A stretch of 31,680 bases of DNA, from the NCBI GenBank assembly GCA_041747755.1, contig JBGTEN010000297.1, positions 1 through 31,680 of the forward strand. The letters run 5' to 3'. Each line of letters opens with the position of its first letter. Positions within the stretch are counted from its first letter, which is position 1. Both the position numbers and the translations under genes were made by a program. This document shows positions 14,810-22,400 of the stretch, piece after piece. The notes beneath the pieces are model-generated. The model was not told the origin of the DNA. It did not search any database and saw nothing but the letters and a program-made list of their open reading frames with translations. The DNA is from Aurantibrevibacter sp041747755. GTDB lineage: Bacteria; Bacteroidota; Bacteroidia; Flavobacteriales; Flavobacteriaceae.

Positions 14810-15000
14810 TTGGGGCAGTTTTTTATGCACGGCTTTTTGCGGGGGCGGCTCTTTGTAGTTGCGAGGCACGAGCAAGCTGCAATGTGCCGCTTTTGGCGTT
14901 GGCGCATAAAAACTGCATGTGCGGTGGAGAGCGGAAGGGCAAAAAAGACCGTGCAAGCCGTGAAGTATGAACGGCGGGGATTTTTTGCCCTGGGGAGTTC
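14810..15000. other. G+C-rich non-coding stretch at the module 2 end
   Basis: This 190-bp stretch is clearly richer in G and C than the genes around it, with many GCGG/GGCG blocks. The short frames on both strands are unlike protein genes. It fills the space between the long hairpin and recombinase B, and may be part of an extended attachment site. Confidence 0.4.
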
Positions 15001-15891
15001 TTAGCTTAAAGGGTGGTACTGGTTTATGACCTGTTGCAGTTGTTGCAGATCTTGCTGTACATATTTTTCGGTGGTGCTTATCCTTCTATGCCCTGCCATT
15101 ATCTGTACTTTTCTAAGGTTGTGTTTTGAGAGCCAATTCACAATAACACTTGCACGTATCTGATGAATGTTCTTTACTTTTCGATTGACTTTTCGCAGCT
15201 TTTTTATGATGTTGGCAACGGTATCGGTAAGCCGACCGTTCGTAACGGGGAACAGTTCTTCGCCCTGTATTCTTTTTCTTCGTGCCAACTCCGGTCGTGT
15301 TTCGTTGATATATTCCAATAGTTCCATGACCTGCCACGGCATCAATGGCAATTCCCTACGTCCACCGATTTTCCCCGATGGTATGTAAACTTTCCCTTTT
15401 TGCGGTCGTACGTGTTCGTTTTGCAATCGTTTCATATCCGTTGTAGATAATCCCTGATAGACCATCAATCCTATCATGACCTTGTTGCGCTTATCGGCAA
15501 GTTGTCCGCTTCTTCTCATGTCCATATCCGTAGGGTAACTGTAATACAGGTCTTCCAGTTCATCGGCGGACAGAATATTCTGTAACATCTTTTTGGTCTT
15601 GTCGCCCTTGACCAATATTTCGGCAAATGGGTTTTCAGCGCATTCGCATTTTTCCACAAGAAAGTTAAAATACTGTCGTGTGGCGGCAATCTTGCCGTTG
15701 ATGGTCCTGATGTTGGTATGTCGCTTTTGTAGATACGATACATAACCGACCGCTTTTTTGTAATCGAAGTTTATAAATCCGTGACCGTGCTTTGCCATCC
15801 ATTCCATAAACTTTTCGGCTTGGAAGGTGTACGTTTTGATACTGCTTTTACTGAACCTTTCTTTTTCAAGATATTCCTTAAAATCCTTCAT
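15001..15891 (-). CDS. Tyrosine recombinase B, module 2 (catalytic Arg I missing)
   Basis: A 296-aa homologue of recombinase B at 7218-8144, with shared blocks such as NKVMIGLMVYQGL, LPLMPWQVMELLEYI, IRASVIVNWLSKHNLRKVQ and AGHRRISTTEKY. His243-x-x-Arg246 (HQIRAS), His268 and Tyr277 are present. The first catalytic Arg is again absent: the motif reads YQGLSTTDMKRL, with Ser149 at the expected position. Two diverged B proteins lack the same residue, so the loss is a family trait rather than a defect. The ATG overlaps recombinase A's TGA by four bases (15891-15888). Confidence 0.9.
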   Translation of the reverse strand: MKDFKEYLEKERFSKSSIKTYTFQAEKFMEWMAKHGHGFINFDYKKAVGYVSYLQKRHTNIRTINGKIAATRQYFNFLVEKCECAENPFAEILVKGDKTKKMLQNILSADELEDLYYSYPTDMDMRRSGQLADKRNKVMIGLMVYQGLSTTDMKRLQNEHVRPQKGKVYIPSGKIGGRRELPLMPWQVMELLEYINETRPELARRKRIQGEELFPVTNGRLTDTVANIIKKLRKVNRKVKNIHQIRASVIVNWLSKHNLRKVQIMAGHRRISTTEKYVQQDLQQLQQVINQYHPLS

Positions 15892-16808
15892 ACTTTTTCC
15901 GTTAAATGGGTGTAGAGCTGTGTGGTCTCCAAAGAGGAATGACCTAAAAATTGTTGTATGCTTTCCATCGGTGCGCCCTGCTCCAAAAGATGGGTGGCAA
16001 TGCTATGGCGCAAAGTGTGCGGGGTAACTTTTTTTTGCCGTAAATCTTCATCATTGCTCGCGGCCATCAATCTGTCCAGACTGTCGCCAAAACTCTGTGT
16101 GCCCAATTGCCCACCGTACTGGTTGATAAAAAAATGATCGCTTTGGTTCGACCTGTAAAACTCTGGCCGTGCATCATAGAGGTAATCTTCCAACATCCGT
16201 AGATTGTAATGGTTGATGGGAACGAACCTTTCTTTGTAATTTTTCCCTTTTCGTACAAAGACCAGTTCCCTGTCAAAAAGTATATCGTTCCGGTTCAGGT
16301 GCGATGCTTCGTTGACACGCAGGCCGCAACTGTATAAAATCGTTAGCATGGCCTTATCACGTGCCCGAACGTGTTCGTACGGACTACTATAATTCGTGGT
16401 GTCGTACAATGTTTTTATTTCCTCTTGGGTCAGTACCGTTTGTGAACCTTGCTCTTTTTTGGCTTCCGCACGAAGATGTACGGGCAATGGTTTTCCGTTG
16501 TGCTTTTTCAGGTATTCGTTGAACTTCCGAAGTGCCTGTTGGTGTTGGTTGAGTGCCGCTTTGGAGAGTGCGCCATTTGTATTTTGGTTGGGTCGCTCTT
16601 TCAGATAATCGTAATAGTCTTTGATATTTGTTGCCGTAATCGTGCTTAATTGGCCGAGGCCCTGCCTCTCCATATTGTAAAGAAACTCCTTTAGGTAACG
16701 GGGATAGTTTTCCTTGGCACTTCTGCTATAACCCAACACATCCAACCACGCCTTAAAGGCGATTAATAATTCTTTGTAGCTTCGATTTTCTAGTTGTAGT
16801 TTTTTCAT
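15888..16808 (-). CDS. Tyrosine recombinase A, module 2 (complete catalytic set)
   Basis: A 306-aa XerC/XerD-type recombinase, homologous to 8141-9055 throughout (MKKLQLENRSYKELLIAFKA against MKKLKLKNQSYKALLLNFKE). The catalytic residues are all present: Arg in SCGLRVNEA, Lys in VRKGKNYKER, His-x-x-Arg in PHTLRHSIATHLL, His in FLGHSS and Tyr in QLYTHL. It should be the catalytically active member of the A/B pair. The 143-bp gap to the ATPase holds the GTGGCG repeat set. Confidence 0.95.
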   Translation of the reverse strand: MKKLQLENRSYKELLIAFKAWLDVLGYSRSAKENYPRYLKEFLYNMERQGLGQLSTITATNIKDYYDYLKERPNQNTNGALSKAALNQHQQALRKFNEYLKKHNGKPLPVHLRAEAKKEQGSQTVLTQEEIKTLYDTTNYSSPYEHVRARDKAMLTILYSCGLRVNEASHLNRNDILFDRELVFVRKGKNYKERFVPINHYNLRMLEDYLYDARPEFYRSNQSDHFFINQYGGQLGTQSFGDSLDRLMAASNDEDLRQKKVTPHTLRHSIATHLLEQGAPMESIQQFLGHSSLETTQLYTHLTEKV

Positions 16809-16867
16809 TTTCTTGCTTGTCGGTGCTACCGACTTTTTTCATAGGTCGGTTGCATTTTTCGGATTTG

Positions 16868-16950
16868 GTGGCGAGTTGTATTTAATCAGCTGACTTACTT
16901 TACGTTAACCTCGCCATTTTAGTAGTGGCGACTTTGTGGCGGTATGGCGG
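16868..16950. repeat. GTGGCG repeat set, copy 2
   Basis: GTGGCG lies at 16868, 16925 and 16936, with ATGGCG at 16944. The inverted CGCCA at 16912-16916 faces TGGCG at 16926-16930. The spacing agrees with 9082-9163 to within one base. Here the set is wholly between the ATPase stop (16952) and recombinase A, so it is non-coding. Confidence 0.65.
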
Positions 16951-16951
16951 G

Positions 16952-18478
16952 TTATTTTGCGCCTTTTATTCTGTCGATACAGTCTTGCAGGGCTTTGTCT
17001 ATTTGCTTGCGTAGATTGTCGTACTCGCCCAGGTCAACGATTTCAAAACAATAGCTTTTGGTCTTTGCTTTCTTGATTCTTCGGATATGGTTCTCCGCCA
17101 ATAATTGTGCGTTGTAACGTCTTAAAGTCGTTTCCTTTATTCTTAATCTTCTTCTGATTTCAGCGTTTGTAAAAGTGGTTTGGTTGTTCTTGATCAGATA
17201 ATCTTTCAAGTTCTCCAGATGATTTCTGCATGCTCCCGTTAGGGTGTCGCTCTTGCGTAGCAGAACATCAATGATAAGTTCGTTGGCTTCCTGTATATCC
17301 TCGATTTCGGTCTCGATGAATTCTTCGCCCGTTTCTTTGTCGTACTGCTTTGCCCGTTGGTATTGTTTGTAAAAGGTAATCGCTGCTATGAACTGTAAAT
17401 AATGGCTATTTGTCCGCCGTGGTTTAAAGACCGATTTTGGCAACTCCAAAAATTCAGCATAAGGATTGATTACTCGTATCGGTTTCAATACTCGTTGTAC
17501 GTTTTGTAATAAATCACGTGATGCGTGTTCTTCTTGTTCATTTAATTTGCCTGCGGAGGCTCTCCGCTGATAGTCCATTATTTTTTTGTCCTGTTCCTCG
17601 CTTTCGTCGATGTAGAGTAAAAAACTTCTATTGCTATTATCCTCGTAAATACTTTCCTGTGTGGTACAGCCCGCAACACTTACAGGACCTTCGACCGTTA
17701 GATGGATTGTTTTTGTAGTTCCTTTGCTGTCCTTATGGACTACCGTTTTTGTGATACGTTTTTTCGATTGTAGTTCCCGTAAAGGATAAAGTACGCTTTC
17801 CGCTCCGTCCAAATCTTCTATCAAAATCAACTTGTGTTGTAGTTCGGTGCGGTTGAAGTAGTAAAAGGCATTTGGGGATAATACCGTGATTTCAACTTTA
17901 TCCTCTTCCGGCATCAGTTCTGCGACCTTGCTTTGCAGATGCGTTTTTCCCGTTCCGGAACTTCCCAAGCTGATGCAATGCAATGGGTTGTTGGTTTTGC
18001 GACTGGTAAAGATTAGGAACATCGTTTGCCTGTTGTTCTCTTCGCCGATAACTCCCGACTTTCCGATTAGGTCATTGGTTCGTTTAAGTAAGTTGGTTTT
18101 TTTCAGGAAGGTTTCGGCTTCTTTGGTTTCAAGGGCGGATAGTTCTTTTCTGTACGGTGCGTTGGCGGATGCCTCTTTTTCCAGTAAAAGGAATCGATGA
18201 TTCTCCAGTTCTTTGGTCAAGTCCTGTAAGGTTCTTCTCGTTACGCTCGTACCGATCTCCAACCGCTCTGCTATTTTTCGAGTGAACTTCTCGACTTGGT
18301 TATCGTTGTACAGATCCAAGCTGTGGCGCAGTACATTGTAGCTTTCGGGTTTCTGAACGCTCATCGTGATGCGCAGACTTTCGATTTTGTTGGTATTCAT
18401 GCCCCCGAGAACATTGACCTGTAAGTGTTTTGTATGGTATTCGTAGCTATTGGGATTGGTAGTGTTCAGCATGGTCAA
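16952..18478 (-). CDS. P-loop ATPase with C-terminal winged helix, module 2
   Basis: A 508-aa homologue of the ATPase at 9093-10694, with long identical blocks such as QVEKFTR.IAERLEIGTSVT and HKLILIEDLDGAESVLYPLR. Walker A is GSSGTGKT (residues ~172-179), Walker B LILIEDLD, and EDNSNRSFLLYIDESEEQDK follows. The C-terminal winged helix is TNAEIRRRLRIKETTLRRYN. It is the first gene of the operon, preceded by a perfect consensus promoter. It stops before the GTGGCG repeats, so it is ~25 residues shorter than the module 1 protein. The higher conservation of the ATPase relative to the recombinases suggests that it interacts with something common to both copies. Confidence 0.85.
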   Translation of the reverse strand: MTMLNTTNPNSYEYHTKHLQVNVLGGMNTNKIESLRITMSVQKPESYNVLRHSLDLYNDNQVEKFTRKIAERLEIGTSVTRRTLQDLTKELENHRFLLLEKEASANAPYRKELSALETKEAETFLKKTNLLKRTNDLIGKSGVIGEENNRQTMFLIFTSRKTNNPLHCISLGSSGTGKTHLQSKVAELMPEEDKVEITVLSPNAFYYFNRTELQHKLILIEDLDGAESVLYPLRELQSKKRITKTVVHKDSKGTTKTIHLTVEGPVSVAGCTTQESIYEDNSNRSFLLYIDESEEQDKKIMDYQRRASAGKLNEQEEHASRDLLQNVQRVLKPIRVINPYAEFLELPKSVFKPRRTNSHYLQFIAAITFYKQYQRAKQYDKETGEEFIETEIEDIQEANELIIDVLLRKSDTLTGACRNHLENLKDYLIKNNQTTFTNAEIRRRLRIKETTLRRYNAQLLAENHIRRIKKAKTKSYCFEIVDLGEYDNLRKQIDKALQDCIDRIKGAK

Positions 18479-18506
18479 AATTATTATGTGCCTATTTTAT
18501 ACCTAC

Positions 18507-18537
18507 CAAAGATATATATTATGTTCTTTTATGACAA
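18507..18537 (-). promoter_or_regulatory. Promoter of the ATPase-recombinase operon, module 2
   Basis: On the minus strand TTG (18537-18535), 20 nt, then TATCTTTG (18514-18507) match the consensus exactly, 28 nt before the ATG at 18478. Confidence 0.8.
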
Positions 18538-18561
18538 CTATATATTATCCAATAAGAACAT
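18521..18561. promoter_or_regulatory. Candidate XRE operator in the divergent promoter region
   Basis: The half sites ATGTTCTT (18521-18528) and AAGAACAT (18554-18561) are perfect inverted repeats with a 25-bp spacer. They lie symmetrically between the -7 box of the ATPase promoter and the -33 element of the XRE promoter. This is the expected place for the XRE protein to control both genes. Module 1 lacks this exact motif; it has the direct repeats TTAATAT at 10744 and 10758 instead. Confidence 0.5.
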
Positions 18562-18564
18562 ATT

Positions 18565-18595
18565 TTGATAAAAGTATCGTTTTTGACTACTTTTA
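18565..18595 (+). promoter_or_regulatory. Promoter of the XRE gene, module 2
   Basis: TTG (18565-18567), 20 nt, then TACTTTTA (18588-18595), 19 nt before the ATG at 18615. Box and spacing are identical to the module 1 XRE promoter. Confidence 0.7.
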
Positions 18596-18614
18596 CGGTA
18601 TCAACACAAGTTTT

Positions 18615-18980
18615 ATGGGTTTAGGAGCCAATATCAGGACTTTAAGGGAACAGCGTAATATCAAACAACAGGAGATTGCCGATCTGATCGGCATGCACCG
18701 TTCCAACTATAGCAAGATCGAGACGGAGCAACGTGAGATTTCGGTAAGCGCTTTGGATAAGGTTGCCAGTTTTTTCAATGTAAGTATCGACCAGCTTGTA
18801 CACTTGGATGGCGAACTGCCACAGGAAGTTGAGATTGAGGATAAGACTACGATGGAACAATTAAAGCTAATGCAGGAACTTGACGACGAGGAACGCTCCA
18901 TGATCTTCAAGATGATCGATTCCTTCCTGACCAAAAAGAAGTTCAAGGATTTTTTCAACAAAAATGTCGCTTCGCTTTAA
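18615..18980 (+). CDS. XRE-family helix-turn-helix regulator, module 2
   Basis: A 121-aa protein starting MGLGANIRTLREQRNIKQQE. The HTH_3 domain spans residues ~5-60 (EIADLIGMHRSNYSKIETEQ, then DKVASFFNVSIDQL), and a helical tail follows (ELDDEERSMIFKMIDSFLTK). The frame is open much further upstream, but the conserved promoter at 18565-18595 and the length match to the other XRE protein select ATG 18615. It diverges from the ATPase-recombinase operon and probably autoregulates. Its recognition helix differs from that of the module 1 protein, consistent with different operator sequences. A hairpin terminator follows. Confidence 0.9.
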   Translation: MGLGANIRTLREQRNIKQQEIADLIGMHRSNYSKIETEQREISVSALDKVASFFNVSIDQLVHLDGELPQEVEIEDKTTMEQLKLMQELDDEERSMIFKMIDSFLTKKKFKDFFNKNVASL

Positions 18981-18987
18981 TTAATAA

Positions 18988-19032
18988 AAAAACCACAATT
19001 TGGGACATTACCGCTCTCGCTGTGGCTTTTGC
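18988..19032. terminator. XRE terminator with a ~15-nt loop insertion
   Basis: The stem (ACCACA 18992-18997, TGTGGC 19021-19026) is flanked by an A run and by CTTTT. Compared with the related hairpin at 2391-2418, about 15 bases (ATTTGGGACATTACC) are added in the loop. It lies between the convergent XRE and immunity genes and can serve both. Confidence 0.6.
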
Positions 19033-19050
19033 AACTATCAGTATTTTCGA

Positions 19051-19422
19051 TTATCTCAATTTAATAATTTTCGCACTCTGATAACATGAATCAATATCCA
19101 AAGTGATATCGAGATATGGGTACCATACGGGGTCAACATCCGAATCGTTTACCTCTTTTAGTTGAAAATAAATATGGTTGGTTACATTGTACCTAGGAAT
19201 AGCTTTTGACCCTAACAGTTCGAGTAAATCATCATAACAAAGCTCTTTTTTCAAATATCTATCCATCAAATCGCCTACCATTCGTTCCCTTGTATCATCA
19301 TACGAAAATTCACTTTGTAACCAAAGCTCTTGATCGAATGGTATTTCATTTTCGGTACATCCAGCCACCAATGAGATAAGAATTAACAATCCTGTTAGAT
19401 TGAACTGTTTAAATAGAGCCAT
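19051..19422 (-). CDS. Small lipoprotein, putative immunity protein of the intact Rhs gene
   Basis: A 123-aa protein with a lipobox (ILISLVAGC), so probably lipid-anchored in the envelope. The mature part (RERMVGDLMDRYL, DDLLELLGSKAIPRYN, then DPVWYPYLDITLDID) resembles small SmpA/BamE-like lipoproteins in pattern. It starts 14 bp after the stop of the 1902-aa Rhs protein and ends the operon, which is the usual immunity position. An envelope location implies that the toxin tip acts in the periplasm or on membranes. The family assignment is by pattern only. Confidence 0.7.
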   Translation of the reverse strand: MALFKQFNLTGLLILISLVAGCTENEIPFDQELWLQSEFSYDDTRERMVGDLMDRYLKKELCYDDLLELLGSKAIPRYNVTNHIYFQLKEVNDSDVDPVWYPYLDITLDIDSCYQSAKIIKLR

Positions 19423-19436
19423 AGCTATAACTTTGT

Positions 19437-22400
19437 TTAGTTAGGAATTCCGGATTTATTATTATGCCTTTGAAGATCATTTATTTCATTTCTTGTCCTT
19501 CCATTTTCATCCAGTTCATTTAAACGGTCAAATGCTTGAAAAAACTGCTCTTCAGTAATTTTAATTCGCTGAACTTTATTACCATCTTTCTCATTGACCT
19601 GAAAAAGACCATCTGTCATAAAGGTAGACAAAATCTGCTTGGCCAATGTCTTTGGACTTGCATCAGGCATTTCTTCTCCTAGTTGCCTTCCAATTTCATT
19701 ATTAAAAAAATCCGCTATATTATCTGAGGTTGTTAAAGTGCTTCCTTTAGGGGTCGCTTCATTTTCTTCCAAAGTGACATTTTGACCTGGCAAGATTCCC
19801 TCATGAGCATTTGCAATGTCTTCAGCTCCACCACGTCCCAGAGTTTGAGCTAACATTGCGCTTAAAAGCGTATGCCTAAGGGCATTCTGTTCTGAGCCTT
19901 GACCACTCGTCAAAATTTCACCTCTATTCCCAATCCTTGACGAGGTTCGGCTTGAAACTGAGGCAATATTATTTTCAAATTTATTAATTGCGCCAACCTT
20001 TAATGAAAAAGGCAAATATCTTATTCCAACGGCTACCTCCGTCAACTTAACTGGTGACCCTCTAAAATTATTATCAAATATTTTCCCATTTACCTTAACT
20101 CTTTGGAGCCCATGTAAATCGATGCTTCCAATGGGCTCATTTTCCGCATAATTGTATGTTGAAACATGAGGGAACTGATCAGAGATTGGATCAATGCTAG
20201 GAAATCTTCCAATGGCGGCATCATACATCCTGAACCCGTAATGGTACCAGTTTAATCCAAAATCTTCATCCAGCTCCTTTCCGTTGTACTTCCATTTCTG
20301 TGCCACGTTGTTTCCAAGAGGAGATACATTGCCGTTGAACCCTCGCATTTTTAGCCCGAAGGGATAATATGTATTGTCCTCCACAATCTCCAGACCTCCG
20401 TTAGGGTCCTCGGTATAAGAAAGACGAATATTGTTCAAATGATCCCTATACTGGTAGACGTACCGCCATCCGTTTCCGTCGGGCATTACATAGCCTTCCG
20501 CATGTGGAAAGAACTGTAACGTATTGTTTTCATATACGTAACCGGAACTATATTCGGTTGCTGTTCCGGTGCTTACCGTTTTTTTCAGCTTTGTACCCGC
20601 AGCATCATAAACATATTTGATATTATCGCTCCCAAAGTCCACTTGGTCGGGAAGGTTCAGATGATTGTAGGTTATGGAAGTGATTCCCTTGTTCCTATCA
20701 ATTTTTAAATTTCCGTTTATATCATATTCGAAGTCGTCGTTGGTGTTCGTACCGTCCTTAAAACCATGTGCCTTGTTTCCTGTATCGGCAACTTTTAGGA
20801 GTTTGTTGCCGCTGTCGTAATCGTAGTCCAGAACGTCCATATCCGTAAAATTGGAAGAGTCCTGCCATCCGTTCCTTGTCAGGCTCTGGATATTCCCGTT
20901 CTTGTCGTACCCGATGTTCGATACATTATAGTTGTTGGTATTGTCGATTGCGCTTGTTATCCTGTTCAAAGGGTCATAAGTATAGGTATAGACAGAACTA
21001 ATTGGATTAATACCCGTGACAGGGCTTTGGCTGTTCCAAAGGGTATGGCTTATGTTGCCGTTGTACAACTTTTTAGAAGGGTCGGCAATATCATTGTATT
21101 TGATCCCAAATCCAAAGAGAGCACCCCCTAAACTGGCAGGGTTGTTAATAGCTTTTAGCCATCCGCGAACATTGTATTCATAGTTCATGGTCTGAAGTGC
21201 CAATGTGGTCGCATAATCAATTAATGAGCCAGCGGAACCCCCGACTTTCTTGTGTACAAGTTGTCCTAAGGCGTCATAATCATTGTAAACAATAAGTTCC
21301 TGTTCCCCTCCATTGGAGATCCGAAGATGTCCCCCGGGAAGAATCGTTGCTTCGGTCGCGGTGATGCTGTTGCTAGCCTCTGTTAGGCTACTGATTGTAC
21401 CTGTAACCGACAGGTTTTCGACTATAGTACCTGAAGTTGGACAGTTTTCGCCCATGGTTCCGTCCCCAATACATTGGGTTTGTGATAATAACCTACCCAC
21501 ATGGTCATAAGTGTAATTGGCAAGGGTAGTGATGGTCACCGCATTGCGGGTATGGGTAGTTTTGGTTTTTAGGGGTTTCCCTACAAAATCCAATAAGGTC
21601 TCGGAACTATCCATGGTTTCCAAGTAATCGTTTTTGGATTTTGTATAAATGGCGAGTCCCTTATCGTCATAGCCTGTAACCGAAGTAATCCAAACGGCTT
21701 GCTCAAGCACCTTAATCTTGCTACCCGTTTGAAGGCCCTTAATCTTAATCTTGTTTGTGTTGTTATAATTTTCTATACTTTTTCCAAAGACAGCGGCAGG
21801 TAATGCCATGTTAGGTTCAATATCAAGGAAATCATAATTGTCGTAATAGTTGATGGTCAGGATCTCGGTCAAGGTAGTTGTTCCCGAGCTTGTTGGATAG
21901 CCGTTGTTGTTATAGAACACATTGACACCTCCAATTGGGTTTGCTGTTGTACTTGGTGAGACCCATAGGTCACCAGTGAGATTATTGACATCGTCCTGAA
22001 TCTCGTGCCTTGCATGTGTATCTGTAGATTTACCTGTATAGGCTACCCTTCCAAAAGCATCGTATTTGGTAAAGAGCCATTGGTTTGTAAGCCTTTGATT
22101 TGCATCTTGGGTCATGATGGGCTGGTCCAGTTTGTTATAGATGATGTATTCCTGTAGCTTCCCCGGAATCTGCTTTTCTACCAAACGGTTGCGATGGTCA
22201 TATACATAACGATATCCTAGGGCTGCTAACTGATTTCTTAGGTCAGTTAATCCAGTGGTGGAAGCATTCATCAGTGGAGGCAGTACATAACTCAGGTTAC
22301 CAAAATCGTCATAAACATAATAGGTGTCATGGACCTCTTCAGCAGCATCCACTAGAGCATAGGTTCGTTTTAGCACCACGCGACCTTGCTTGTCGCTGAA

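Larger units (their letters stand above)
14718..18980. mobile_element. Recombinase module 2 (XRE / ATPase / tandem tyrosine recombinases)
   Basis: This is the second copy of the four-gene module at 7218-11198, in the same orientation and order, here with the long hairpin close to recombinase B and no cargo genes between. Sequence divergence at both protein and DNA level shows that it is not a recent duplication. Its XRE side abuts the immunity gene of the intact Rhs operon, and its hairpin side faces orphan Rhs cassette 2. Exact ends are not defined. Confidence 0.75.

Noticed and set aside
14719..15004. Three overlapping 62-72-codon frames on both strands
   Set aside because: They lie in the G+C-rich hairpin region, where stop codons are rare by composition; no membrane, signal or domain pattern.
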